From the NCBI RefSeq assembly GCF_019429535.1, contig NZ_JAHXZM010000004.1, forward strand, positions 124,001 to 188,000: a DNA stretch of 64,000 nt, given 5' to 3'. Of this stretch, positions 15,545 to 24,888 are shown piece after piece; position 1 is the first letter of the stretch; each line of letters begins with the position of its first letter. This DNA comes from Sphingomonas citricola. Its GTDB lineage: Bacteria > Pseudomonadota > Alphaproteobacteria > Sphingomonadales > Sphingomonadaceae. The notes beneath the pieces were generated by a model. The model had not been told where the DNA came from, made no database searches, and saw nothing but the letters and a program-made list of their open reading frames with translations. The translations under genes were made by a program, and so were the position numbers.

Positions 15545-15569
15545 AAACGACCGGCAGGCGCCGGGTTTA
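15545..15569 (-). promoter_or_regulatory. Sigma-28 promoter of flagellin copy 1
   Basis: On the minus strand TAAA (15569-15566), a 14-bp spacer and GTCGTTT (15551-15545) match the box pair of the other flagellin genes, which have a 15-bp spacer. The shorter spacer may make this promoter weaker. It leaves a leader of about 60 nt. Confidence 0.65.
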
Positions 15570-15611
15570 AGAACTTTCCACGTGAAATTTTGATCAGGCA
15601 TGCATGGACGC

Positions 15612-15643
15612 GGAAAGGGGCCCCGGCATGTCGCCAGAGCCCC
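15612..15643 (-). terminator. Terminator of the second flagellin gene
   Basis: On the minus strand GGGGCTCTGGC and GCCGGGGCCCC form an 11-bp stem with two G-T pairs and a GACAT loop, followed by TTTCC. It lies about 60 bp past the stop of the flagellin gene at 15703. Confidence 0.6.
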
Positions 15644-15702
15644 TCGATCACGCGGATGCGCGGCGTCCGAGTGGGGGCGACGCCGCCCCCGCCGGCGCGG
15701 GA

Positions 15703-16551
15703 TCAGCCGAGCAGCTTCAGCACGCCCTGCGCCGACTGATTCGCCTGGCTGAGCATCGCGGTCGACGCCTGCGACAGGATCTGCGCCTTGGCGAGGGCGG
15801 TCGTCTCCGTCGAGAAATCGGTGTCCTCGATCCGGCTGCGCGCGTCGGACAGGTTGGTGGCGTTGTTGGTCATGTTGTTGACCGCCGATTCAAGCTGGTT
15901 CTGCGTCGCACCGAGCCCGGCGCGCGCAGTCGCGACCTGCTTGAGCGCGTTGTCGAACTTGGTGAGGTAATCGCTTGTCCCCGCGGTGCCGGCGTCTGCC
16001 ACGGTTACGTCGATGGCCAGCGCCTTATTCACGTCGCTCTGCGTCGCCGTTGCCGAGTCATTGATCTTGCTCAGCGAGATCGAGACGAAATCGTTGGCAT
16101 TCGCCCCGGTCTGAATCTTCACGCTGGTGGTCGACCCGTCGAACAGCGCGGTGTTGTTGAACTTGGTGTTGGCGAGCACGTCCGACACCTGCGAACCGAG
16201 CGCGGTCATTTCCGCCTTGATGTTCTTCACGTCGTCGGTCGAATAGGTGCCGTTCTTCGCCTGCACGGTCAGCTCGCGCATGCGCTGAAGCATGTTCGAC
16301 ACTTCGTCGAGCGCGCCCTCGGCAGTCTGCGCCATCGAGATGCCGTCGTTGGCGTTGCGCACGCCCTGGTTCATGCCCTTGATCTGCGCGGTCATCGACG
16401 AGCTGATCGCGAGGCCGGCAGCATCGTCCTTGGCCGAGTTGATGCGCTTGCCGGTCGACAGACGCTCCATCGAAGTCGACAGCATACCCTGTGCCTTGGT
16501 GCCCGCGTTCGACGCGCGCAGCGAGGAGATGTTGCTTCCGATAACGGTCAT
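15703..16551 (-). CDS. fliC: Flagellin, copy 2 of 3
   Basis: This is the second tandem flagellin, 282 residues from the ATG at 16551 (MTVIGSNISSLRASNAGTKA). The conserved N-terminal block reads [20 protein letters not shown], and the C-terminus has [20 protein letters not shown] and ends QANQSAQGVLKLLG. The variable centre differs from the neighbours ([20 protein letters not shown]). It has its own sigma-28 promoter and terminator, so it is a single-gene unit. Filaments made of several flagellins are common in this group. Confidence 0.94.
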   Translation of the reverse strand: MTVIGSNISSLRASNAGTKAQGMLSTSMERLSTGKRINSAKDDAAGLAISSSMTAQIKGMNQGVRNANDGISMAQTAEGALDEVSNMLQRMRELTVQAKNGTYSTDDVKNIKAEMTALGSQVSDVLANTKFNNTALFDGSTTSVKIQTGANANDFVSISLSKINDSATATQSDVNKALAIDVTVADAGTAGTSDYLTKFDNALKQVATARAGLGATQNQLESAVNNMTNNATNLSDARSRIEDTDFSTETTALAKAQILSQASTAMLSQANQSAQGVLKLLG

Positions 16552-16615
16552 GGGTTTGCTCCAGATCGGCCCCGACCGCCGCCCCCATGGCGGGGAACCA
16601 GGTGCCTGCATTTCC

Positions 16616-16641
16616 AAACGACCGGCGCGAGGCGGATTTTA
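16616..16641 (-). promoter_or_regulatory. Sigma-28 promoter of flagellin copy 2
   Basis: On the minus strand TAAA (16641-16638), a 15-bp spacer and GTCGTTT (16622-16616), preceded by CCG, match the flagellin and flgM promoters. The leader before the ATG at 16551 is about 58 nt. Confidence 0.7.
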
Positions 16642-16690
16642 GCAGTAAATCGCTCGCGCGCTTCGTCCGCGCGCCTGCCCAGACGCGACA

Positions 16691-16720
16691 AACCCCGGCC
16701 GCTGCGTGGCGACCGGGGTT
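16691..16720 (-). terminator. Terminator of the third flagellin gene
   Basis: AACCCCGG and CCGGGGTT flank a GC-rich loop that can pair further (CGC/GCG). On the minus strand the 3' arm runs into GGGGTTTG. It lies 51 bp past the stop of the flagellin gene at 16771. Confidence 0.65.
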
Positions 16721-16770
16721 CGCGGACGGAGCCGATACCCAAACGGGGGCGGCGCCGGCTCCGGACAAAA

Positions 16771-17610
16771 TCAGCCGAGCAGCTTCAGCACACTCTGCGT
16801 CGACTGGTTCGCTTGACTAAGCATCGCAGTCGACGCCTGTGACAGGATCTGCGACTTGGCGAGTGCGGTCGTCTCGCTCGAGAAATCGGTGTCCTCGATC
16901 CGGCTGCGCGCGTCCGACAGGTTGGTCATGTTGGAGGTCGTGTTGTTAACCGCCGACTCAAGCCTGTTCTGCGACGCGCCCAAGCTGGCACGCGTACTTG
17001 CGATCGTCGACAGGGCGGTATCGTATTTCGCGAGCGTCGCGCCAGCGTTGACCGCCGTTGCGCCCGCCACGTCGGTGATCGCGGTCGCGTCCGTCAATCG
17101 CTTCAAGGTGATCGTAACTGAGTCAGTCGAATTGGCCCCGGTCTGGATCTTAACGCTGCCGTCGGTGCCGGCAGCCGGCGTCCCCGCCGTCGAGCCGTCG
17201 AAAAGCTTGGTGTCGTTGAACTTAGTATTCTTCAACACATCAGTGATCTGCGTCGACAGTGCGTCCTGCTCAAGCTTAATATTGGCGGTATCGTCGGTCG
17301 AATAGGTGCCGTTCGATTTCTGCACTTCGAGCTCGCGCATACGCTGAAGCATGTTCGAAACTTCATCGAGTGCGCCTTCCGCGGTCTGCGCCAGGCTGAT
17401 GCCGTCGTTGGCGTTGCGGATGCCCTGGCTCATGCCCTTGATCTGCGCAGTCATGCTCGACGAGATCGCGAGGCCCGCCGCGTCGTCCTTGGCCGAGTTG
17501 ATGCGCTTGCCGGTCGACAGGCGCTCCATCGAAACCGACAACGCCTTGCTCGCCATCGTCGACGCGTTGGTGGCGCGCAGCGCCGAGGTATTGGATGCGA
17601 TAACGGTCAC
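16771..17610 (-). CDS. fliC: Flagellin, copy 3 of 3
   Basis: This is the third tandem flagellin, 279 residues. The start is a GTG at 17610 with AGGAGA about 7 nt upstream, which places [18 protein letters not shown] in register with the other two copies; a longer frame reads through the leader. It has the N-terminal motif [20 protein letters not shown] and the C-terminal [20 protein letters not shown], ending [14 protein letters not shown]. The use of GTG rather than ATG may lower its translation. Confidence 0.92.
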   Translation of the reverse strand: MTVIASNTSALRATNASTMASKALSVSMERLSTGKRINSAKDDAAGLAISSSMTAQIKGMSQGIRNANDGISLAQTAEGALDEVSNMLQRMRELEVQKSNGTYSTDDTANIKLEQDALSTQITDVLKNTKFNDTKLFDGSTAGTPAAGTDGSVKIQTGANSTDSVTITLKRLTDATAITDVAGATAVNAGATLAKYDTALSTIASTRASLGASQNRLESAVNNTTSNMTNLSDARSRIEDTDFSSETTALAKSQILSQASTAMLSQANQSTQSVLKLLG

Positions 17611-17685
17611 GTTTGTTCTCCTGTGCCCAAAACCGCCCGCCGCCCCCCGTTCGTTCGAGGCAGGAAACCGAGCCGTCAGCGCATC

Positions 17686-17711
17686 AAACGACCGGTCGCC
17701 GGCATGATTTA
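17686..17711 (-). promoter_or_regulatory. Sigma-28 promoter of flagellin copy 3
   Basis: On the minus strand TAAA (17711-17708), a 15-bp spacer and GTCGTTT (17692-17686), preceded by CCG, are the same boxes as at the other flagellins. The leader to the GTG at 17610 is about 70 nt. Confidence 0.7.
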
Positions 17712-17838
17712 GCCGTTTTTGCCGCCCGTCCGGCAACCTGCCGCCGCACAGCACGCCGCCCCGCCCCGCCTCGCGCGCGCTCGCCTGCGTGTAGGAAACA
17801 CCCCGCGCGCGCGGGGGCGGGCGGGCCCGGAAATTATC

Positions 17839-17856
17839 TGCCGGCAAGGGCGGCAA
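17839..17856. promoter_or_regulatory. Candidate activator-binding elements upstream of the sigma-54 activator gene
   Basis: The palindrome TGCCGGCA (inside TGCCGGCAA, 17839-17847) is followed by CGGCAA (17851-17856). It resembles the TTGCCGGCAA between the divergent flgB and motA promoters and lies 62-79 nt before the activator ATG at 17918, which hints at autoregulation. The 307-bp gap 17611-17917 otherwise holds the flagellin promoter and a GC-rich palindrome (17801-17816). Confidence 0.3.
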
Positions 17857-17917
17857 CGATACGCGGCGTTAACCAATGCGGCGGCAAAAGGAGCGCACCA
17901 ACAGGGGAATCGATTTC

Positions 17918-19212
<1,295 letters not shown>

Positions 19213-19216
<4 letters not shown>

Positions 19217-19572
19217 GCGCGATCGGAGGGGTCGGCGGCGTCGACCGCGTGATGGCGCTCAGGGCGCAGATCCTGGAGCGCAACAGCGCGTTGCAGCGCG
19301 CGAACGCGACCGCAGGCGCGGCCGCGCCCGAGGCGGCGACCGCCGCCGCGCCGACCAGCTTCGCCGACACGATGCAGAACGCGCTCGCGAAGGTGAACGA
19401 CGGCCAGCAGCGCGCGACCGCATTGTCCGAGCAGTACGAACGCGGCGAGACGATCGACATCGCCAAGGTGATGCTCGCCCGGCAAGAGGCATCAATCGGT
19501 TTCGAGGCGACGATGCAGGTCCGCAACAAGATCCTGTCCGCGTACAAGGACATCATGAGCATGCCGGTCTGA
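19213..19572 (+). CDS. fliE: Flagellar hook-basal body protein FliE
   Basis: FliE links the MS ring to the proximal rod and is the first rod protein exported. The 119-residue product ends in the conserved FliE region IAKVMLARQEASIGFEATMQ followed by VRNKILSAYKDIMSMPV. It overlaps the activator gene (ATGA) and ends 1 bp before fliF. Confidence 0.93.
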
Positions 19573-19573
19573 C

Positions 19574-21271
19574 ATGAGCAACGCACTCGCCCCTGCGAAC
19601 AATCTCGTGCCCGAGAAGTTCGCCAATCCGCTGCGCCAGATCCAGGGCGCGCTGGCCCAGCCCGCGGTCCGCCGCGCGGGGCCGATGGCGCTGATGGTCG
19701 GGTTGATCGGCGCGGCCGGGCTCGCCTGGTCGGCGCTGTCGACGCCGCCGCAGAAGACGCTGTTCGCGGGGCTGCCCGACGCCGACAAGGCGGCCGTCAC
19801 CAGCGCGCTGACCGCGGCCAATATCCCCAGCCACATCGACGATGGTGCTGGCACGCTGACCGTTGCCGAGGAGGATTATTCCAAGGCGCGCCTGCTCCTG
19901 GCGGGGCAAGGCCTGCCCAAGGCGGCGCCGGGCGGTTACGCGATCCTCGACCAGTTGCCGATGGGCGTCAGCCGCGCGGTCGAGGGCGAGCGGTTGCGCC
20001 AGGCGCGCGAAACCGAACTCGCGCGCTCGATCCAGGAAATCGACGCGGTCGCGGAAGCGCGCGTTCATCTGGCGGTGCCCGAGGTGTCGGTGTTCGTGCG
20101 CGACAATGCCGCGCCGTCGGCGTCGGTGGTCGTCAAGCTGCAGGCCGGGCGATCGCTGTCGGACGCGCAGGTCGCCTCGATCATCAACCTCGTCGCCTCG
20201 TCGGTGCCGGGGATGAAGCCCGACTCGGTCACCGTGGTCGACCAGCTCGGCGCGCTGCTGAGCAAATCGGGCGACGGCGGCAGCGACAGCGGCGATGCGC
20301 GGCTGCGCGTCCAGCGGCAGGTCGAGGACAAGGTCCGCCAGCAGCTGAACGCGCTGCTGACCCCGCTGGTCGGCGCGGGCAATTTCACCGCCGAGGTGCA
20401 GGCCGACGTCAACATGGACGAGACCAGCGCGACGCGCGAGAGTTACGAGAAGCAAGGCGCGCTGCGCGCCGAGACGGGCAATTGGACCGGCAATCAGGCG
20501 AACACGCAGGCGCCGGGCGGTATTCCCGGATCGCTCAGCAACACACCGCCGCCCGCCTCGCAATTGTCGACGCCGCAGCCGGCGACGGGCAATCCGGGCA
20601 CGCCCGGCGCTGCCCCCACCGCGGGCGGCCCGGCCCCCGATGCGAACAAGCAGTCGGACAGTTTCCAGCGCGCCTATGATCTGGGCAAGGAAGTGTCGGT
20701 GACGCACGCGACGCCGGGCAGCATCAAGCGGCTGTCGGTCGCGGTGCTGCTGCGCGATCCCGAAAAGGGTCGCCGCACCGCGATGGAGATCAACCAGATC
20801 GACAGCCTGGTGAAATCCGCGGTCGGCTTCGACGGCAACCGGCAGGATCAGGTGACGGTCATCAGCCGCAAGTTCGCGGGCGCCGACGACGCGGCGAAGA
20901 ACGGCCCGGCGTGGTACGACAACAACTGGCTGCCCGTGCTGGCGCGCAACCTGACCGCGATCGTCATCGCGCTGCTGGTGCTGCTGCTGGGCGTGCGCCC
21001 GATCGCGAAGGTGTTGATGAAGAAGCGCGAGGAAGCGACCCCTGCCCTGCCCGGCACCGCGGCGGTCGGCAGCGACGGCGAGCCGCTGCCCGCATCCGAC
21101 GCCGAGGGCGCACCCGCGATCACGGTCGCGCCGCCCGTCAGCCTGGAACAGATCGCGGCGAGCCGCAGTTACGAGGAGAAGATCGGCGCGGTGCGCGGCT
21201 TCACGCGCGACAATCCGGCGCGCGCGGCGCTCGCGGTCCGTGACATGATCATGGCGGACGCCAAGTCATGA
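19574..21271 (+). CDS. fliF: Flagellar MS-ring protein FliF
   Basis: FliF forms the inner-membrane MS ring on which the motor is built. The 565-residue length is normal. The first membrane segment is near residues 38-55 (PMALMVGLIGAAGLAWSALS), followed by the ring-building motif KTLFAGLPDADKAAVTSAL. The second segment lies near residue 457 (NLTAIVIALLVLLLGVRPIA). A Pro/Ala-rich linker lies near 330-360. The C-terminal tail SYEEKIGAVRGFTRDNPARA binds FliG, whose gene overlaps by 4 bp. Confidence 0.95.
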   Translation: MSNALAPANNLVPEKFANPLRQIQGALAQPAVRRAGPMALMVGLIGAAGLAWSALSTPPQKTLFAGLPDADKAAVTSALTAANIPSHIDDGAGTLTVAEEDYSKARLLLAGQGLPKAAPGGYAILDQLPMGVSRAVEGERLRQARETELARSIQEIDAVAEARVHLAVPEVSVFVRDNAAPSASVVVKLQAGRSLSDAQVASIINLVASSVPGMKPDSVTVVDQLGALLSKSGDGGSDSGDARLRVQRQVEDKVRQQLNALLTPLVGAGNFTAEVQADVNMDETSATRESYEKQGALRAETGNWTGNQANTQAPGGIPGSLSNTPPPASQLSTPQPATGNPGTPGAAPTAGGPAPDANKQSDSFQRAYDLGKEVSVTHATPGSIKRLSVAVLLRDPEKGRRTAMEINQIDSLVKSAVGFDGNRQDQVTVISRKFAGADDAAKNGPAWYDNNWLPVLARNLTAIVIALLVLLLGVRPIAKVLMKKREEATPALPGTAAVGSDGEPLPASDAEGAPAITVAPPVSLEQIAASRSYEEKIGAVRGFTRDNPARAALAVRDMIMADAKS

Positions 21272-22290
21272 GTGAGCAGGTCCCGATGCGCCACTTCACC
21301 GGCGTCGAGCGCGCCGCAGTGCTGATGATGCTGGTCGGCGAGGAGGAAGCCGCCGCGATCCTGCAGAAGCTGGAGCCCGAAGAGGTCCGCCGCCTGGGCA
21401 GCGCGATGTTCGCGGTCGCCGACGTGAGCGAGGACGACGTCGAGCTGGTGCTCGAGGATTTCGTCGGCCGCGCACGCGAGCGCAACGGCATCGCGTTCGA
21501 TCCCAAGCCGCACGTCGCGGCGGTGATGAACCGCGCGCTGGGGCCGGAAAAGGCCGAAAGCGTGCTGGCGCGGATCACCCCGGCGGAAGCCGCGTGCGAG
21601 ATCGAGCTGCTCGACTGGCTCGACGCGCCCGAGATCGCGCAGATGCTGGAGAAGGAGCATCCGCAGATTGCGGCGGTGCTGATCGCCAACCTCGATCCCG
21701 CGGTCGGCAGTCAGGTGCTGGAGCTGTTGCCCGACGCGGTGCAGCCCGACATCCTGCACCGGATCGCGAAGCTCGGCCCGATCACGCCCGAGGCGGTCGA
21801 AACGCTGCGCCAGATGATCGCCAATCGCACCGCGACGCGGTCGGGTCGCGGCCCCGCGCAAGGGTTGCAGCTCGGCGGCACGCGCGAGGCGGCGAAGTTG
21901 CTCCAGGGCGCGCGCAAGGCGACCGAGCAGCGCGTGATGCCCAAGCTGTTCAAGCTCGACCGCGACGTCGCCAAGCAGATCGAGGAGGCGATGTTCATCT
22001 TCGACAATTTGCTCGACATGGACGACAAGAATCTGGGCACCTTGATCCGCAACGTCGACGGCGACGTGCTGACTCGCGCGCTGAAGGGCGTGGACGAGAT
22101 TGCGCGCAATCGCTTCCTCGGTTGTATGTCGGCGCGTGCCGCCGACGGCATCCGCGACGAGATGGAAGCGCGTGGGCCGATGAAGCTGACCGAGGTGCTC
22201 GACGCGCAGAAGGCGATGATCCAGATCGCGCGCAATCTGGCGAAGGACGGCACGATCCAGATGGGTGCGGGTGACGACGATTATGTCTGA
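21268..22290 (+). CDS. fliG: Flagellar motor switch protein FliG
   Basis: FliG is the rotor protein that contacts the MotA stator and transmits torque. The 340-residue product has the typical N-terminal block RAAVLMMLVGEEEAAAILQK. The middle domain carries EKEHPQIAAVLIANLDPAVG, containing the EHPQ motif. The C-terminal torque domain includes MFIFDNLLDMDDKNLGTLIR and then RNVDGDVLTRALKG. It overlaps fliF and fliH. Confidence 0.95.
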   Translation: MSEQVPMRHFTGVERAAVLMMLVGEEEAAAILQKLEPEEVRRLGSAMFAVADVSEDDVELVLEDFVGRARERNGIAFDPKPHVAAVMNRALGPEKAESVLARITPAEAACEIELLDWLDAPEIAQMLEKEHPQIAAVLIANLDPAVGSQVLELLPDAVQPDILHRIAKLGPITPEAVETLRQMIANRTATRSGRGPAQGLQLGGTREAAKLLQGARKATEQRVMPKLFKLDRDVAKQIEEAMFIFDNLLDMDDKNLGTLIRNVDGDVLTRALKGVDEIARNRFLGCMSARAADGIRDEMEARGPMKLTEVLDAQKAMIQIARNLAKDGTIQMGAGDDDYV

Positions 22291-23038
22291 AGCAGGGTTC
22301 GTCACGCGTCCGACCGGCGCCCCGAGCGACACCGGGGGGTTCGTCGTCGGTTTCCCCGCGCGGCGCGATGCCGCGGCGATGGCGCTCGCCGACAGCCACG
22401 CGACGCGCGTGCCGGGGTTCACCCCTGCCGAGCTGATCGCGCGGATCGAGGAAGCGTTCGCGGGCGGGCCGAAGCATTTCTCGCCCGCCGCCCCCGACAC
22501 CAACCCCACCGAAGGCTGGGACCCGATGGATGCAGAAGCGGAGCCGACGCCGTTCATCGATCCGATCGAGACCGCGCGCGAGGCGGGGTTCGCCGAGGGC
22601 GTGGCGGCGGCACGCGCCGAGATCGAGGCCGAGGCAGCGCGCGACGGTGCGCTGCTGACCGGGCTTGCCGCCGCGCTGGCGCAGGCGGGCGGGTTCGACC
22701 GCGACCTGCTGGCCGGGCGGCTGCGCGCGACGGTGATGACCCTGGTGTCGCGCGTAATCGGCGAGGCGGGCGTATCCGCCGACCTGCTCGCGCGCCGCGT
22801 CGAGGCGGCGACCGACCTGTTGGCGGACGCGAGCGAACCGGCGATGCTGCGCGTCCACCCCGACGACGTCGCGCTGCTCGACGGGCATCTGCCCGCGAGC
22901 GTGTTCGCGGTCGGCGACGAGCAGGTCGCGCGCGGCAGCTTCGTGCTGGAGGCGGCATCCACGATCGTCGAGGACGGGCCCGAATTGTGGCTCGATCAGC
23001 TGACCGCCGCGATCGACCGCGTCGCGCTGCCCGCCTGA
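22283..23038 (+). CDS. fliH: Flagellar export apparatus protein FliH
   Basis: FliH regulates the export ATPase FliI and tethers it to the C-ring. The product is about 251 residues from the ATG at 22283, which overlaps the fliG stop by 8 bp; a GTG at 22265 is a less likely start. It contains ETAREAGFAEGVAAARAEIE, matching the helical repeat region of FliH. A C-terminal FliH/V-ATPase E-like domain includes ATVMTLVSRVIGEAG and LRVHPDDVALLDGHL. Position directly before fliI supports the call. Confidence 0.83.
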   Translation: MSEAGFVTRPTGAPSDTGGFVVGFPARRDAAAMALADSHATRVPGFTPAELIARIEEAFAGGPKHFSPAAPDTNPTEGWDPMDAEAEPTPFIDPIETAREAGFAEGVAAARAEIEAEAARDGALLTGLAAALAQAGGFDRDLLAGRLRATVMTLVSRVIGEAGVSADLLARRVEAATDLLADASEPAMLRVHPDDVALLDGHLPASVFAVGDEQVARGSFVLEAASTIVEDGPELWLDQLTAAIDRVALPA

Positions 23039-23086
23039 TCGCACCCGCCCGACCTAACCGCCTGATCTGAACTGGCCGACACGCAC

Positions 23087-24406
23087 ATGCTCAACCGCTT
23101 CTCGGGCGACTATCTCGACACGATCGCCAGCGCCGATTTCGCGCCGCGCGCGCGCGTGTCGGGGCGGCTGTCGTCGTACGACGGGTTGCTGATGGAGGCG
23201 GTCGGGCTGTCGTTACCGGTCGGCACGGTCTGCCGCGTCGGCGACCATGTCGAGGCGGAGGTGATCGGGTTTCGCGGCGGGCGCACGCTGATGATGAACC
23301 TGGGCGGCCCCGCGCCGCTCTTGCCGCAGGCGCCAGTGCGTCCGCTGGGGGCGGCGGGCGAAGCGGAAGTGGGTGCCGCGATGCTCGGCCGCGTGGTCGA
23401 CGGCGCGGGCAAGCCGATCGACGGCCTGGGGCCCATCCGCGGCGCCGGGCACTGGCCGCTGGCGGGCAAGCTGCAATCCCCGCTCGACCGCGGGCGCGTG
23501 CTCGAGCCGCTCGACGTCGGGGTGCGCGCAATCAACGGCTTGCTGACGATCGGTCAGGGGCAGCGCGTGGGCATCATGGCGGGATCGGGCGTCGGCAAGT
23601 CGGTGCTGCTCGGCATGATGGTGCGTGCGGCGCAGGCCGACGTGATCGTCATCGGGTTGATCGGCGAGCGCAGCCGCGAGGTCGCCGATTTTCTCGAAAC
23701 CAAGGTCGCGGGCGAGGCGCGCGCGCGCTCGGTGGTGGTCGCGGTGCCCGCCAACCATTCGCCGGTGCTGCGCATCCGCGGGGCACTCCGCGCGACCGCG
23801 ATCGCCGAAGCCTTCCGCGCCGAGGGCAAGAACGTGCTGCTGATCATCGATTCGCTCACCCGCGTCGCGCACGCCGGCCGCGAGATCGGGCTGGCGCTGG
23901 GCGAGCCCGCGTCGGCGCGCGGCTATCCGCCGTCCGCGATCGCGATGCTGCCCAATCTGATCGAGCGCGCGGGCTCCGACGTCCACACCGGCGGCGCGAT
24001 CACCGCGATCTACACCGTGCTCGCGGACGGCGACGACGGCAACGATCCGGTGGTCGATTCGGCGCGATCGATCCTCGACGGGCATATCGTGCTGACGCGC
24101 GCGCTGGCGGAAGCGGGCGTGTACCCCGCAATCGACGTATCGAAATCGGTCAGTCGCGTGATGACCGATATCGCCCAGCGCCCGCATCTGGCGGCGGCGC
24201 GTGCGCTCCGGCGGCATCTGGCGACCTACGAACAGAACCGCGACCTCGTGCTGATGGGCGCGTATCGGGCGGGCAGCGACGCCGCGATCGACGCCGCAAT
24301 CGCCTATCATCCAGCGGTGATGGAATTCGTCCGGCAAGATACCGACCAGTCGGTCAACCTCGATGACGCGGTGGCCGAATTGACCGGCGTGTTCGGCGAC
24401 GCCTGA
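23087..24406 (+). CDS. fliI: Flagellum-specific ATPase FliI
   Basis: FliI is the hexameric ATPase that energises and loads the flagellar type III export gate. The 439-residue protein has Walker A GSGVGKSV (about 166-173), Walker B VLLIIDSLTRVAHAGREIGL and the family motif ARGYPPSAIAMLPNLIERAG. It lacks the long N-terminus of F1 subunits. It begins 48 bp after fliH and precedes fliJ. Confidence 0.96.
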   Translation: MLNRFSGDYLDTIASADFAPRARVSGRLSSYDGLLMEAVGLSLPVGTVCRVGDHVEAEVIGFRGGRTLMMNLGGPAPLLPQAPVRPLGAAGEAEVGAAMLGRVVDGAGKPIDGLGPIRGAGHWPLAGKLQSPLDRGRVLEPLDVGVRAINGLLTIGQGQRVGIMAGSGVGKSVLLGMMVRAAQADVIVIGLIGERSREVADFLETKVAGEARARSVVVAVPANHSPVLRIRGALRATAIAEAFRAEGKNVLLIIDSLTRVAHAGREIGLALGEPASARGYPPSAIAMLPNLIERAGSDVHTGGAITAIYTVLADGDDGNDPVVDSARSILDGHIVLTRALAEAGVYPAIDVSKSVSRVMTDIAQRPHLAAARALRRHLATYEQNRDLVLMGAYRAGSDAAIDAAIAYHPAVMEFVRQDTDQSVNLDDAVAELTGVFGDA

Positions 24407-24418
24407 TGCCGATCGACC

Positions 24419-24844
24419 ATGCCGCTTGATCCGGGACGCCTCGCGCGCGCCCACCGCGTCCGCACGCTGCAACTGGGGCTGGCACAGGCCGAGGAAGCGC
24501 GCGCGCGCGATCAGGTAGCGAGCGAGCAGGCGCTCGCGGGGCGGATCGCGCAGCTCGCCGCCGCAGTCGCGCCGACCACGATGGATTTGGGCGCGATGTC
24601 GCTCGCCGCCGCCGCGCATTACCGCGAACGGCTGCAGCGATCGTCCGAGGCGGCGACCAACCGGGTGCGTACCGCCGAATACGAGGCACAGCGCACGATG
24701 CAGGCGACGCAATCGGCGAAGCGCGACCAGAGCGCGATCGAGAAGCTGATCCAGCGCGGGCAGCAGGCGCTGGTCGAGGCCGAACTGCGCAGCCTCCAGG
24801 ACCTGCCCGGCACGCCGAGGAAGAACCGGCACGATCCTTGCTGA
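24419..24844 (+). CDS. fliJ: Flagellar export chaperone-escort protein FliJ
   Basis: FliJ is a small coiled-coil protein that sits in the centre of the FliI hexamer and contacts FlhA. The 141-residue product is Ala/Arg/Glu/Gln-rich and helical throughout (LGLAQAEEARARDQVASEQA, later EYEAQRTMQATQSAKRDQSA). FliJ sequences diverge strongly, so the call leans on position directly after fliI and on size. The fliK sigma-54 promoter overlaps its last codons. Confidence 0.78.
   Translation: MPLDPGRLARAHRVRTLQLGLAQAEEARARDQVASEQALAGRIAQLAAAVAPTTMDLGAMSLAAAAHYRERLQRSSEAATNRVRTAEYEAQRTMQATQSAKRDQSAIEKLIQRGQQALVEAELRSLQDLPGTPRKNRHDPC
24827..24841 (+). promoter_or_regulatory. Sigma-54 promoter of fliK and downstream genes
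   Basis: CGGCACGATCCTTGC matches the consensus except for the first base (C for T), with the right 5-bp spacer. It overlaps the 3' end of fliJ. The predicted +1 is near 24853 and fliK starts at 24889. Two TGCCGG units (24851-24856 and 24865-24870) lie around +1 to +17. Confidence 0.7.
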
Positions 24845-24888
24845 TCTGTCTGCCGGTGTCCTTTTGCCGGTGAGTCCACGTTCGTCCC

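Noticed and set aside
16986..17001. TGGCAC-N6-TTGC on the plus strand
   Set aside because: The spacer is one base too long, it lies within a flagellin gene and points antisense.
17801..17816. GC-only palindrome CCCCGCGCGCGCGGGG
   Set aside because: No T-run follows and no gene ends nearby, so it is not a convincing terminator.
23213..24832. Long antisense open frame (539 codons) opposite fliI/fliJ
   Set aside because: It is a shadow of the GC-rich codon pattern of fliI; its Arg/Asp/His-rich product resembles no family.
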